Shown: positions 6,240-15,610, numbered from the stretch's first letter. The stretch is 43,863 nt of DNA from Chitinophagales bacterium (GCA_015654695.1 JAATGJ010000060.1:1-43863), one strand, 5' to 3'. Made by a program: numbers and translations. Notes: generated by a model from the sequence alone, not told the origin.

Positions 6240-7154
6240 ATGCAAAAGTTCGCTTTTATTATCCCACCCACTGTTGAGTTACTTGACCTTGCCGGGCCTG
6301 TACAGGTTTTTACGGAAGCGAAATTTTATGGGTTTGACGCTGATATTGAATTTTATTCTTACCAGGATGAGCCGGCATCTACTTCCGGGCTTGGATTTGG
6401 AAAACTTAAAAAATTTAAAGACGCAAAATTAAAAGAAGGTGATTTTGTTTTTATACCGGGTATGGATTTTGAATATGTCAGAAGTATAGCCTTCAGGACA
6501 GAAAGAGAATTTTTCAAGTGGTTAAAGGAATGTGCAGATAAAAAAGTCACGGTTTGCTCTATTTGTAACGGCGCTTTTGCTTTGGGCGAGGCCGGTCTTT
6601 TAAAGGACACGGAATGCACCACGCATTGGAGAAGAGTACAGGAATTGCAACAGCGGTTTCCGCAGGCAAAAGTTGTAGCTGATGTTTTATTTATAAAAAG
6701 CAATAACGTTTATACCAGCGCGGGTATCAGTGCCGGGATTGACCTGGCGCTGGGAATTCTTGAAGATTTAAAAGGCCCGCTTTTTACACATAAGGTAGCA
6801 CGGGGGCTTGTGGTTTATCACCGGAGAAACCATAATCACACGCAACAGAGTATTTACCTCGATTACAGGAATCATGTCAATCCAAAGATTCATGAAGTGC
6901 AGGACTATCTTATTGATCATCTTTCCGCCGAAAACACGATAGAGGATTTAGCCTCATTGGTGGCCATGAGTCCAAGAAACCTTAGCCGGGTGTTTAAAGA
7001 AAAAACGGGATCTACCATCCTCGAATATCTTACACTTTTACGAATTGAATATGCCAGCACCATGCTTAATAACCCGGAATACACGATTGAATATATTGCT
7101 TCACAATGCGGATTTAAGACCGCGAGGCAACTCCAAAGAATTTTGAAAAAGTAA
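6240..7154 (+). CDS. GlxA-family transcriptional regulator (DJ-1/PfpI plus AraC HTH)
   Basis: 304 residues. Residues 1-190 form a DJ-1/PfpI (class I amidotransferase-like) sensor domain with Cys109 in CSICNGAF and the following AGLLKDTECTTHW motif. Residues 215-302 form an AraC-type DNA-binding domain (IEDLASLVAMSPRNLSRVFK to IEYIASQCGFKTARQLQR). This is the standard GlxA architecture at slightly less than typical length. The gene has its own copy of the 21-bp direct-repeat promoter, so it could be a second tier of control under the HMA-AraC regulator or could itself bind these sites. Its ligand is unknown. Confidence 0.9.
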   Translation: MQKFAFIIPPTVELLDLAGPVQVFTEAKFYGFDADIEFYSYQDEPASTSGLGFGKLKKFKDAKLKEGDFVFIPGMDFEYVRSIAFRTEREFFKWLKECADKKVTVCSICNGAFALGEAGLLKDTECTTHWRRVQELQQRFPQAKVVADVLFIKSNNVYTSAGISAGIDLALGILEDLKGPLFTHKVARGLVVYHRRNHNHTQQSIYLDYRNHVNPKIHEVQDYLIDHLSAENTIEDLASLVAMSPRNLSRVFKEKTGSTILEYLTLLRIEYASTMLNNPEYTIEYIASQCGFKTARQLQRILKK

Positions 7155-7261
7155 AATATGCCAGTTACATTGCTATTGTATTTTTTTCCGCGTTCTCACT
7201 CCCGTAAAAAACAATAATCATAGTTATCATTTCTGTTCTGCTTTATTCAATCTTTTTTCGC

Positions 7262-7711
7262 TTAGCTTTTCTCACCTGCCCACCCGGGCAATTCATTAAT
7301 TGCATGTAACTGCCCCTCCCTTTTCTCCCAGCCAAAACTATAGTTACCGTTAGTGATCACTAAAAAATGAGCCGGCACACTGATATTGTACCGCAATGCC
7401 TGCTGCAGCGTTTCATTATTGAGTGTTACTGTCTCCGCCTTGCATTCTACAATCATCCAGGGTTGATGATTGTTATTGTACACCAGTATATCAAAACGTT
7501 TTTTCAGTTCACCCAGCCATATCTCTTTTTCCAATGCGATCAATGAAGCCGGATAATTCATTACCTGCACCAGGTACTGAACAAAATTCTGCCGCACCCA
7601 TTCTTCCGGTGTCAGCAGCAGCCATTTTTTTCGCAACAGGTCAAAGACATATTCCTTACCTGTTTCCATCTTTGTCCGGAATGAAGGCTCCGGGAACCGT
7701 ATGTTTATCAT
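7262..7711 (-). CDS. HsdR N-terminal-like nuclease-fold protein
   Basis: 149 residues matching the type I restriction enzyme R protein N-terminal domain family (HSDR_N) that occurs as a stand-alone protein in Bacteroidota. The PD-(D/E)xK-like core is visible as KKRFDILVYNN followed by WMIVECKAE (Asp, then Glu-x-Lys). No helicase part, HsdM or HsdS is nearby, so it is not a working type I system. Its cellular role is unknown. It is divergent from the AMP nucleosidase gene, whose start lies only 49 bases away. Confidence 0.82.
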   Translation of the reverse strand: MINIRFPEPSFRTKMETGKEYVFDLLRKKWLLLTPEEWVRQNFVQYLVQVMNYPASLIALEKEIWLGELKKRFDILVYNNNHQPWMIVECKAETVTLNNETLQQALRYNISVPAHFLVITNGNYSFGWEKREGQLHAINELPGWAGEKS

Positions 7712-7759
7712 CAGTCCAAAAATAAAGTTTTAAATTAGCAGAATTTAATTAGTTGAACC

Positions 7760-8530
7760 ATGAAGACAAAAGAAGAAATAGTACTCAACTGGCTTCCCCG
7801 CTATACCGGCGAAAAACTGGAGAATTTTGGCAAATACCTTTTGCTCACCAATTTCAGCAATTATGTTAACATGTTTGCCGAATGGAACAACGTAAAGGTG
7901 GTTGGCGAAGGCAAGCCCATGCAATGCGCCACAGCAGATGATATCACCATCATCAACTTTGGTATGGGCAGCCCCACTGCTGCGACTGTGATGGACCTGC
8001 TAACTGCTATCGAACCCAAAGCTGCTTTGTTTCTTGGTAAATGCGGCGGATTAAAAAGACGCAATAAGATAGGCGACCTGATATTACCTATCGCCGCCAT
8101 CAGGGGAGAGGGTACATCCAATGATTATTTTCCGCCTGAAGTGCCTGCATTACCGGCTTTCGCTTTGCAAAAAGCTGTATCCACTACCATCCGGGATCAT
8201 GGGGTTGACTACTGGACAGGCACGGTATATACCACCAATCGCCGCGTATGGGAACATGATGAGGTCTTTAAAGAGTATTTGCAAAGAGTCAGGGCCTATG
8301 CCATTGATATGGAAACCGCTACTATTTTCACGGTCGGTTTTTATAACAGGATCCCAACCGGCGCATTGCTATTGGTAAGCGATCAGCCCATGATACCCGA
8401 AGGTGTAAAAACAGAAGAAAGTGATAAAGCCGTTACCGCTTCGTTTGTCGAAACACATTTGAAGATCGGCATTGATTCATTGAAACAACTGATCAACGAT
8501 GGAATGACGGTGAGGCATTTGAAGTTTTAA
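7760..8530 (+). CDS. amn: AMP nucleosidase
   Basis: 256 residues. It resembles the short AMP nucleosidase of Bacteroidota, which lacks the N-terminal regulatory domain of the E. coli enzyme. The phosphorylase-superfamily core is visible: INFGMGSPTAATVMDLL, the FLGKCGGLKRR loop, AYAIDMETATIF with the purine and ribose-binding Met-Glu pair, and LLLVSDQPM. It hydrolyses AMP to adenine and ribose 5-phosphate in the cytoplasm. It is a single-gene unit, followed 67 bases later by the ABC ATPase gene. Confidence 0.88.
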   Translation: MKTKEEIVLNWLPRYTGEKLENFGKYLLLTNFSNYVNMFAEWNNVKVVGEGKPMQCATADDITIINFGMGSPTAATVMDLLTAIEPKAALFLGKCGGLKRRNKIGDLILPIAAIRGEGTSNDYFPPEVPALPAFALQKAVSTTIRDHGVDYWTGTVYTTNRRVWEHDEVFKEYLQRVRAYAIDMETATIFTVGFYNRIPTGALLLVSDQPMIPEGVKTEESDKAVTASFVETHLKIGIDSLKQLINDGMTVRHLKF

Positions 8531-8597
8531 AATATTGGCCGGATTGTAGTATTACTGCCAGCTATTCTGTCCGCTATTCAACAATACGTCAATCATA

Positions 8598-10328
8598 TTG
8601 CATACCCTTCTCACCATACAAAACCTTTCTGTTGATTTCGTTGCTGAATCGGGAATCACGCATGCGTTAAAAAATATTTCGTTGACGGTAAACCGTGGTG
8701 AGATCGTTGCCCTCGTGGGCGAATCAGGTTCGGGTAAATCAGTTACATCATTATCCATTCTACAACTGCTCCCTTCTCCTCCCGCAAAATATACCAGCGG
8801 CGATATTCTTTTTTCTGAAGATGGAAGTGAAGCCATCAATCTTTTAAAGAAGGACCGGTACGCCTTACAATCTATCCGCGGCAATAAGATCGCGATGATC
8901 TTCCAGGAACCAATGACATCGCTGAACCCTGTACTTACCTGCGGCGACCAGGTAATGGAAGCCCTGCTCGCTCATAAAAAAATCCCGAAGACTACCGCCA
9001 AACAACAAACCATTGAATGGTTTGAAAAAGTAAAATTGCCTAACCCGTATAAACTATTTGACCGCTATCCACATCAACTAAGCGGCGGACAGAAACAACG
9101 GGTGATGATCGCCATCGCTATGTGCTGTCAGCCATCGCTGCTTATTTGCGATGAGCCCACTACGGCGCTGGATGTAACTGTGCAAAAAACTATTTTACTT
9201 TTAATAAAAGAACTGCAGCAACAATCCAATATGGGCGTGATCTTCATCACCCATGATCTTGGTGTAGTAGCTGAAGTAGCCGATCGCGCCGCGGTGATGT
9301 ACAAGGGAGAGATCGTCGAGCAAAATACCGTAAGAGAAATTTTCTTATCTCCTCAGCATCTTTATACCAGGGCGTTATTGGCCTGCCGTCCTGTCAATCA
9401 TCAAAGGGGTGAAAGACTTCCGGTGGTAAGTGACTTTTTAGATACGGGGTCTGAGGCAGAAGGTCTGAAGTTGGAAGTCGGAAATACAGAACTCAAAACT
9501 ACCGGTCAAACCTCAGAACTCAGACTTCAGTCTTCGGCCCTCCTTCATGCACAAAACCTCTCCGTCTGGTTTCCTTCTTCAAAATCATTTTTTGGGAAAA
9601 CACATGAATATATAAAAGCTGTTGATGACGTTAGCTTCGAAGTGCATAAACAGGAAACGCTGGGACTCGTAGGAGAAAGTGGTTGTGGTAAAACAACATT
9701 AGGAAGAGCATTGCTAAGATTGATAGAACCCACGTCCGGAAAGATATTTTATAATGGCATTGAACTGACGGCGAAGAAAAAAGATGAATTGCGGTCATTG
9801 CGCAAAGACATACAGATCATTTTCCAGGACCCTTATTCTTCGTTGAACCCAAGATTAACTATCGGATCGGCAATAGCCGAACCGTTAAAAGTGCATCATA
9901 TTCTTTCAACCGATAAGGCAAGAAAAGATAAAGTAGTTGAACTGCTGGAAAAAGTAAACCTGAAAGCTGAACATTTCAACCGTTACCCGCATGAATTTTC
10001 CGGTGGTCAGCGGCAACGTATCGTTATAGCAAGAGCATTGGCGCTTAACCCTTCTTTTATTATATGTGATGAATCAGTATCAGCGCTGGATGTCAGCGTG
10101 CAGGCGCAGGTATTGAATTTACTTAATGATTTGAAAAGGGAGTTTGGCTTCACGGTCATCTTTATTTCACATGATCTCTCCGTAGTGCGCTATATCAGCG
10201 ACCGCATCATGGTAATGAATAAGGGAAGAATAGAAGAAACGGGACCAGCAGACCAGGTGTATTACCATCCGCAATCTGACTATACCAAAAAACTTATCGC
10301 TTCTATTCCTGCCGGTTCCGTTATTTAA
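8598..10328 (+). CDS. Fused double ATP-binding protein of a dipeptide/oligopeptide-type ABC transporter
   Basis: 576 residues containing two complete ABC ATPases in one chain. Domain 1 has Walker A GESGSGKS, signature LSGGQKQRV and Walker B LLICDEPTTALD. Domain 2 has GESGCGKTT, FSGGQRQRI and FIICDESVSALD. The layout matches DppD-DppF or YejF/GsiA-type fusions that power peptide uptake. No permease or binding protein is adjacent. The linker (about residues 280-315) is low-complexity and coded by short repeated words (see 9446-9541), probably a repeat insertion. The start is a TTG at 8598; no nearby ATG fits. Its stop overlaps that of the convergent TraB gene by four bases. Confidence 0.88.
   Translation: MHTLLTIQNLSVDFVAESGITHALKNISLTVNRGEIVALVGESGSGKSVTSLSILQLLPSPPAKYTSGDILFSEDGSEAINLLKKDRYALQSIRGNKIAMIFQEPMTSLNPVLTCGDQVMEALLAHKKIPKTTAKQQTIEWFEKVKLPNPYKLFDRYPHQLSGGQKQRVMIAIAMCCQPSLLICDEPTTALDVTVQKTILLLIKELQQQSNMGVIFITHDLGVVAEVADRAAVMYKGEIVEQNTVREIFLSPQHLYTRALLACRPVNHQRGERLPVVSDFLDTGSEAEGLKLEVGNTELKTTGQTSELRLQSSALLHAQNLSVWFPSSKSFFGKTHEYIKAVDDVSFEVHKQETLGLVGESGCGKTTLGRALLRLIEPTSGKIFYNGIELTAKKKDELRSLRKDIQIIFQDPYSSLNPRLTIGSAIAEPLKVHHILSTDKARKDKVVELLEKVNLKAEHFNRYPHEFSGGQRQRIVIARALALNPSFIICDESVSALDVSVQAQVLNLLNDLKREFGFTVIFISHDLSVVRYISDRIMVMNKGRIEETGPADQVYYHPQSDYTKKLIASIPAGSVI
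9446..9541. repeat. Repeat-like insertion in the linker of the ABC ATPase
   Basis: The DNA for the interdomain linker carries GGTCTGAAGTTGGAAGTCGG near 9462 and, facing it, ACTCAGACTTCAGTCTTCGG near 9518, an imperfect inverted pair built from GAAGTC/CTGAAG words. Similar words occur in rsmB (near 32357). It keeps the reading frame open and encodes a Ser/Glu/Leu/Thr-rich stretch absent from conserved ABC sequence. Confidence 0.45.
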
Positions 10329-13300
10329 TCACCAAAGTCTATGCGGGAAGCTTCATAATTGTTACGGTCTTCTTTTTCATAAAACTCCTTTGCACTTTTT
10401 CTTTTTGAATAAAGTAATTTCTTCAGGGCTTTCGTTAATTGCTCAGGCAACGGCTCATCGTCTTTGATCTTCGTATCACTGAAACTGGTAAAATCATATT
10501 TATAGTGATCGCCCGACCTGTAGCTAAAAGGAGAATAATAGTCACTGTAGCCCGGCTTCTCCGTATTCTCAAATTCAAAAGTGGCGGGATCCTGCGGGAC
10601 TAATCCCACGGTAGCCAGTTTCCAGGTCAGGTCATCTTTCTTTGTTTTATACTTATAGAAATAAATAAACCCTTTCCTCCCTTTTATTTCTGCGGGCAAC
10701 CTGTCAATATATAAAAGTGAATCAGGTTTATCATAGGTTTTTTCTTTCATCAGTTTGCTTTTACCCAGATCAAGGTGATTATTATACTTCCCGGGAAATT
10801 TATCTTCTTTTTCCAGTTCTTTCAGGTCTGTATATAATTCATACCGGTATTCATCCAGCCCCGCAAAGTAGTCAGACAGCGTATCTGGAACAGCTTTGTT
10901 GTTACGTAATAACAAAAGCATGGTTCTGTACTTCAGTTTCTTATCATTGGACTTCAGCATTTGCTGTATCAATGGCTGCACGGTGGCATTGGTTTCCATA
11001 TAAGGCAATAACAAAGTAGCATACAGGCCCAGGTCTTCATTGCCATAATCCTGGTCTTCATCATTACGATAAATATCTTTCTTCTCTTCCTTGTCATCTT
11101 CCGCTTTTTTTATTGCCTTATTCTTTTCCGCTATCGCCTGTTTTTTTAGTTCCTGTTTGGCTTCTATCAAAAATTTGCTGAAATATATCTGGTAATCTTT
11201 TGGCTTCACAAGGTTGCTGTCCACCATTTGCCCAAGTAACTGCATGACGGGCTGTTCATAATCATCAAGGTTCAGCAAGGGAAGCAGGTCAGGGAGAATA
11301 GTTCTTGTCAGTTGCAGCGTATCATACAACTCATCCATGAAGTTGCCATTTTTATAACTGTAAGAAGTTGCTTGATAATTTTTGATGTAATTATAAGGTG
11401 ATGCATAGTCAGTAGTAGTATTTTCTGAAACATTCAGCACAGGAGGCTCTACTGTAATGATATCCCGAAATACATTGTATGAATAGGATGTTTTCTGGCT
11501 GAGCAACACTTCCAGCACAGTGTACTGCAACTCTACCGTATCACCTGCTGCATAATACAATTCTTTCAGGTAATCTGTCGCCTGTTTCGTTTTGATATCA
11601 TCCAGCTTGCCGATCAGTGACTTCTTGGTATCCAGGTATTTCTTTTCTTTCCAATTAAGCGAAGCAATCGCATTCTTTAACGGAATAAAATCGGTGGAGT
11701 CTATCTTCACAACGTAAATACCTTTTACAGCCCGCTTATGCGCCACGCTGTCATTGCTCATGAAATCCTTAAAAAACAGGTTCGATTTTTTGGAAAAAGG
11801 ATCAATACCTTTTAATGTATCAGCGGGAACAAATGAATCGTAAAAAGATTGCACAAAAGCGCTGGCTTTACTTAATGTATCAATCTGAGTAACGAGAACA
11901 AACCCGATCCCGTTCTTATAAAAAGTTTTGGTCCATATAGCACGGCTGCTGCCGGTATCGCTTACGATACGCTCCCATACTTTCATTTTATTGGGCAGTT
12001 CATACTTCTTCTTCAGTCTTATTATTTGGGAAGTGTCGCCGCCTGTAAACCTGTTTTCTTTTTCATCATCCAGCATACTGCTGTCCGTAGCAGTATAATA
12101 TCGTTGTGCTTTATAAAACGATACATATATTTTCTCTCCTGTTGTATCATTAGCGATCAGCTTGCTGCGGAATGCTCCTTCTTCCAGTAAGTCATTTTCA
12201 GATTCGTCCTCATCATCACCATATCCCGGGGAGCTGTAGCGGGGAACATCCAGCTTATCTTTTTTATCATCAGGAAATACAGGTGATTTTACAGTAAAAT
12301 ATAATGAGGTATCCTTGCGTTCCTTTATTTCGCCATATACGAATGGCTTTATTTCAAATGAATTCAGGAAGCTTTTCATTTTAGGCGTTTCCAGTTTGCC
12401 ATGCGCCACCAGCGTATAATAATGCGGGCCCTGTATGATGAACCGGGTTAAATAAACTGATTTATTCTTAGCCTGGTATTTGCAATCCAGCGCGGGGTAA
12501 CCTTTGTGCGTTATTTGTTTGCGGCTCAGCAGGGTGTCAATAAATTCTGAGGACGCAAAACTTTCCTGCATCAGGCCCAGGTCAAACGTATCTTCTTCTG
12601 TAAAACTATAATTATGTATATCCGTACGAATGACCCTGTACTGTACGTTGGCGGTTTTATCTTCCGAATCGTATATCCATGATCCATCATTGCCAATATA
12701 GGGCTCATGCGGAAACTCTATACCAAAGCCACCAAATGCAGGTGAATATTTCTTCCATCCCGCTACTGCGGGGTCGGTACCCGCTTTATATTCTTTAAAT
12801 TGAATACTGTTAAAAAATTTATTCGCTTCTTCCCCATTCTTTACATAATCACCGGTACCGCTCATCTTGAAGAAGATGATCTCAAAAGGGGTAACAAAAA
12901 TATTGTAGCGCTGTACATCGCCCCGGCGTGTTTTATTCATAATAGCAAAGCCGCGGTAACCGTTTTTTACAATATTGGTTTTTGTAATGATCTTCCCGGG
13001 TACATTCTCATATAGCAAACTGTCAATGGTTCTATATACATCATCTGTTGAATGTCCCCACATCCAACTGTTGGTCATGATACGGGTCACCATATAATAA
13101 CTTCCATTCGCCATATCCGCATATTGCCGCTGATCCAGTGAACCATCATCACCAAATTTGTAAAACTTTCCGGGAATATCCACTTTGAATAAACCATCAT
13201 CTGAAGTTTGTGTACTGAAAGCTACCGGCACCCTTATCTTTTCTACCGAATTTTTATGCTGGCTATCTCTCTCCCCCATTTTTACAGGACGCAGTTTATA

Positions 13301-14179
13301 GCCCATCGTGCGCAACATTTCTATCACACCACGGTTACCGGGTAAATGCGCGGCACCGACACCTACAAATAAGGATAAGCTTGTTTTAAGAATGGAATCA
13401 ATGGAGTTTGCCTGTATCTCGTTTCTTTTATATAAAAATTTCTCATCGAAGGCGGCAGAAAAACTATTGTATTTATTAATGGAATCAAGCAGATCAAGAT
13501 TACCCGTGCGATAAGCTTCCTGTATTTTGTCAGGAGAATAACCTTCTTCCCGTTCGTAGCTCCTGTCTTTTTTGTTTTTATCCTTCGCGGCATCTTTATA
13601 GGCCTCCGCCATCAGCTTCATACTTTCTCCGTATCGTTCTACTCCCGCTACTTTCTTGCCCCATTTCTTTCCACACTGGTAGATATACATATCGAGGTAA
13701 GTATCTTCCTCAAAATCGCTGGCGGAATTTCCATAAGTCCGGTACAGCAGGTTATTAATAGTAGACGGACTGCTATACAATGAACGCTCTATTTTTTTAT
13801 CATACTTATAAAACTTCAGTGTATTAATGCTCAGGTAATCATCGGGCATCGCCATATAGCCCGCACGAAAGCGAAAATTATTGTATCCACCTTCCTCTCC
13901 TTCTTCTGTCTGGTATTTACTCATATCCTCCTGCCATGATTCAGGATTTGTTTCCAGCGCCACAACGTCTGCATTACGAATGCCGAGATAAAATGAATCC
14001 GCTAATTGAAAGGCCAGTTTATTACTGACATGCATAGTCCCAAAAAGAAAAGAGGGCTTTTTTAATCCTTTGCCACTGATCTCCCACAACAGGCCCTGGT
14101 ATTTTTTGTCTTTTAGCTTTGGCTGGGCATGTAAGAGAAAGGGGCAAATAAGTACAAATAGAATAAGGGTTCGCATCAT
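10325..14179 (-). CDS. Giant TraB/GumN-family protein with extra C-terminal repeats
   Basis: 1284 residues, about four times the usual length of a TraB/GumN protein. A signal peptide (1-18, ending LLHAQ) is followed by a TraB/GumN domain (about 25-305) with both signature histidines, FGTMH and VGAAHLPG; these proteins are proposed metal-dependent proteases. Residues about 325-815 then contain three similar alpha/beta units (starting near FKVDIPGKFYKF, FGIEFPHEPYIG and YFTVKSPVF) that look like PsbP/Mog1-type domains. Residues 815-1284 are a helical, Lys/Asp/Glu-rich region with repeat-like leucine patterns. The repeat and helical parts are my own reading. It is single and convergent with the ABC gene. 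Confidence 0.8.
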   Translation of the reverse strand: MMRTLILFVLICPFLLHAQPKLKDKKYQGLLWEISGKGLKKPSFLFGTMHVSNKLAFQLADSFYLGIRNADVVALETNPESWQEDMSKYQTEEGEEGGYNNFRFRAGYMAMPDDYLSINTLKFYKYDKKIERSLYSSPSTINNLLYRTYGNSASDFEEDTYLDMYIYQCGKKWGKKVAGVERYGESMKLMAEAYKDAAKDKNKKDRSYEREEGYSPDKIQEAYRTGNLDLLDSINKYNSFSAAFDEKFLYKRNEIQANSIDSILKTSLSLFVGVGAAHLPGNRGVIEMLRTMGYKLRPVKMGERDSQHKNSVEKIRVPVAFSTQTSDDGLFKVDIPGKFYKFGDDGSLDQRQYADMANGSYYMVTRIMTNSWMWGHSTDDVYRTIDSLLYENVPGKIITKTNIVKNGYRGFAIMNKTRRGDVQRYNIFVTPFEIIFFKMSGTGDYVKNGEEANKFFNSIQFKEYKAGTDPAVAGWKKYSPAFGGFGIEFPHEPYIGNDGSWIYDSEDKTANVQYRVIRTDIHNYSFTEEDTFDLGLMQESFASSEFIDTLLSRKQITHKGYPALDCKYQAKNKSVYLTRFIIQGPHYYTLVAHGKLETPKMKSFLNSFEIKPFVYGEIKERKDTSLYFTVKSPVFPDDKKDKLDVPRYSSPGYGDDEDESENDLLEEGAFRSKLIANDTTGEKIYVSFYKAQRYYTATDSSMLDDEKENRFTGGDTSQIIRLKKKYELPNKMKVWERIVSDTGSSRAIWTKTFYKNGIGFVLVTQIDTLSKASAFVQSFYDSFVPADTLKGIDPFSKKSNLFFKDFMSNDSVAHKRAVKGIYVVKIDSTDFIPLKNAIASLNWKEKKYLDTKKSLIGKLDDIKTKQATDYLKELYYAAGDTVELQYTVLEVLLSQKTSYSYNVFRDIITVEPPVLNVSENTTTDYASPYNYIKNYQATSYSYKNGNFMDELYDTLQLTRTILPDLLPLLNLDDYEQPVMQLLGQMVDSNLVKPKDYQIYFSKFLIEAKQELKKQAIAEKNKAIKKAEDDKEEKKDIYRNDEDQDYGNEDLGLYATLLLPYMETNATVQPLIQQMLKSNDKKLKYRTMLLLLRNNKAVPDTLSDYFAGLDEYRYELYTDLKELEKEDKFPGKYNNHLDLGKSKLMKEKTYDKPDSLLYIDRLPAEIKGRKGFIYFYKYKTKKDDLTWKLATVGLVPQDPATFEFENTEKPGYSDYYSPFSYRSGDHYKYDFTSFSDTKIKDDEPLPEQLTKALKKLLYSKRKSAKEFYEKEDRNNYEASRIDFGD

Positions 14180-14401
14180 ATAGATTGTATTCTTCGGGTT
14201 TGTTGGAAGCGCTTAAGCGTGGAATTAACGGGTATTTACACAACTTATTTTCTCCGGAATATTCATTCGCGTCAAAAGTAAACAGTAAATCTAAGATGCC
14301 ATAGCCTAATAAAAAGCACAAATTTTACTAAAAAGAGGCAGCTCAGGCCCGGGATTGTAAAAAATGTGCACAATTGCTCAGGATTTTGGGTCGTAATCGT
14401 G

Positions 14402-14409
14402 TACCTTCG
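14402..14409 (+). promoter_or_regulatory. Putative -7 element of queA
   Basis: TACCTTCG differs from TAnnTTTG at one position. TTG occurs 25 bases upstream (14374). If used, transcription starts near 14415 and leaves a leader of about 145 bases before queA. Confidence 0.35.
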
Positions 14410-14452
14410 CCCGCTTTAAAACCATAACCTTTTCACAGGAAATGGTGGACAA

Positions 14453-14529
14453 CATGACCAGGCCCGGTGCCGTAAGACCGGGGATTGGTGATAATCTCCG
14501 GTATCTGCGAATACCCGGTTTGCGTCATG
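14453..14529 (+). promoter_or_regulatory. Structured RNA leader upstream of queA
   Basis: CATGAC (14453-14458) and GTCATG (14524-14529) form a closing 6-bp stem. Inside it are three hairpins that share bases: CCCGGT/ACCGGG (14463-14468 / 14477-14482); a 9-bp stem CCGGGGATT/AATCTCCGG (14478-14486 / 14493-14501, one G-U pair); and CCGGTAT/ATACCCGG (14498-14504 / 14511-14518, one bulge). Neighbouring hairpins cannot form at the same time, which suggests a switch. I compared it from memory with preQ1, SAM, TPP, FMN, cobalamin and SRP RNA signatures and found no match. The 14180-14560 gap holds nothing else I can name. Confidence 0.5.
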
Positions 14530-14560
14530 AGAAGTTTTACAATAAACCACATATATACTC

Positions 14561-15610
14561 ATGAAGCTTTCCCAATTCCGTTTCGATCTCCCTTTAAATC
14601 TTATTGCCCAGACCCCAGCGAAAAAACGTGAAGATGCCCGTATGATGGTGGTACACCGTCACACCGGGCAGATAGAGAACAAACATTTCCGCGACATCCT
14701 GGAGTATTTTGATGACAAAGACGTGTTTGCTGTTAACAACACAAAAGTTTTTCCGGCCCGCATGTATGGCCGCAAGGAAAAAACCGGCGCCAAGATTGAA
14801 GTGTTCCTGCTCAGGGAACTGAATAAACCCAACCGCCTTTGGGATGTGATCGTTGATCCGGCAAGAAAGATCCGTGTAGGCAACAAACTCTATTTTGGCG
14901 ACCAGGAAGACCTGGTAGCGGAAGTAATTGATAATACGACCAGCCGTGGCCGTACCATCCGCTTTTTGTGGGAAGGCAGCGAAGAAGGTTTCCGTGAACA
15001 ATTGGAAAAATTAGGTGAGACGCCTCTGCCCAAATACATTAAACGCAAACCAGACGAAGAAGATAAAGAACGCTACCAGACTGTTTACGCCAAACATGAA
15101 GGTGCAGTAGCTGCGCCTACCGCCGGTTTGCATTTCAGCCGGGAGCTGATCAAACGCCTGGAGATAAAAGGTATCCGTTTCGCGGAAGTTACTTTGCATA
15201 CCGGCCTTGGCACTTTCCGCCCGATAGAAGTGGAAGACCTGAGCAAGCATAAAATGGATGCGGAATATTATCATATTGATGAAACAGCCTGCAAGATCGT
15301 GAACCGGGCGAGAGAGTATGGCCACAGGATTTGTTCTATTTGCACTACTACGATGAGAGCGATGGAATCATCTTTTACCGCACAGAAACTTTTAAAACCA
15401 TCTGAAGGCTGGACCAATATGTTTATCCATCCTCCTTATGATTTTAATATCGCTGATGCATTGGTAACTAATTTTCATTTACCCAAAACCAGTCTGCTAA
15501 TCATGACCTGCGCCTTTGCCGGTTATGAACTGGCGATGGAAGCCTATAAAAAAGCTATTAAAGATAAATACAGGTTCTTCAGCTATGGTGATGCGTTGTT
15601 GATTGTGTAA
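14561..15610 (+). CDS. queA: S-adenosylmethionine:tRNA ribosyltransferase-isomerase QueA
   Basis: 349 residues, full length. The start [30 protein letters not shown] is diagnostic in pattern: FDLP, LIAQ.P and R..ARMMV are all conserved. [21 protein letters not shown] and [19 protein letters not shown] complete the family signature. The enzyme moves the ribosyl part of SAM onto 7-aminomethyl-7-deazaguanine in tRNA, the penultimate step to queuosine. It is a single-gene unit behind a structured leader and ends in a clear terminator at 15650. Confidence 0.96.
   Translation: MKLSQFRFDLPLNLIAQTPAKKREDARMMVVHRHTGQIENKHFRDILEYFDDKDVFAVNNTKVFPARMYGRKEKTGAKIEVFLLRELNKPNRLWDVIVDPARKIRVGNKLYFGDQEDLVAEVIDNTTSRGRTIRFLWEGSEEGFREQLEKLGETPLPKYIKRKPDEEDKERYQTVYAKHEGAVAAPTAGLHFSRELIKRLEIKGIRFAEVTLHTGLGTFRPIEVEDLSKHKMDAEYYHIDETACKIVNRAREYGHRICSICTTTMRAMESSFTAQKLLKPSEGWTNMFIHPPYDFNIADALVTNFHLPKTSLLIMTCAFAGYELAMEAYKKAIKDKYRFFSYGDALLIV

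Noticed and set aside
7671-7679. TTTGTCCGG as a fifth regulon site
   Set aside because: No second half-site 21 bp away and no CTGAC at +10; it is inside the HsdR-N-like gene. Other single TTGTCC words (24574, 35649, 36749, 36938) fail likewise.
7262-7711. A type I restriction system
   Set aside because: Only the N-terminal nuclease-like domain is present, with no helicase, methylase or specificity gene nearby.
14453-14529. A known riboswitch or 4.5S/SRP RNA before queA
   Set aside because: The conserved motifs of preQ1, SAM, TPP, FMN, cobalamin and SRP RNAs were not found.
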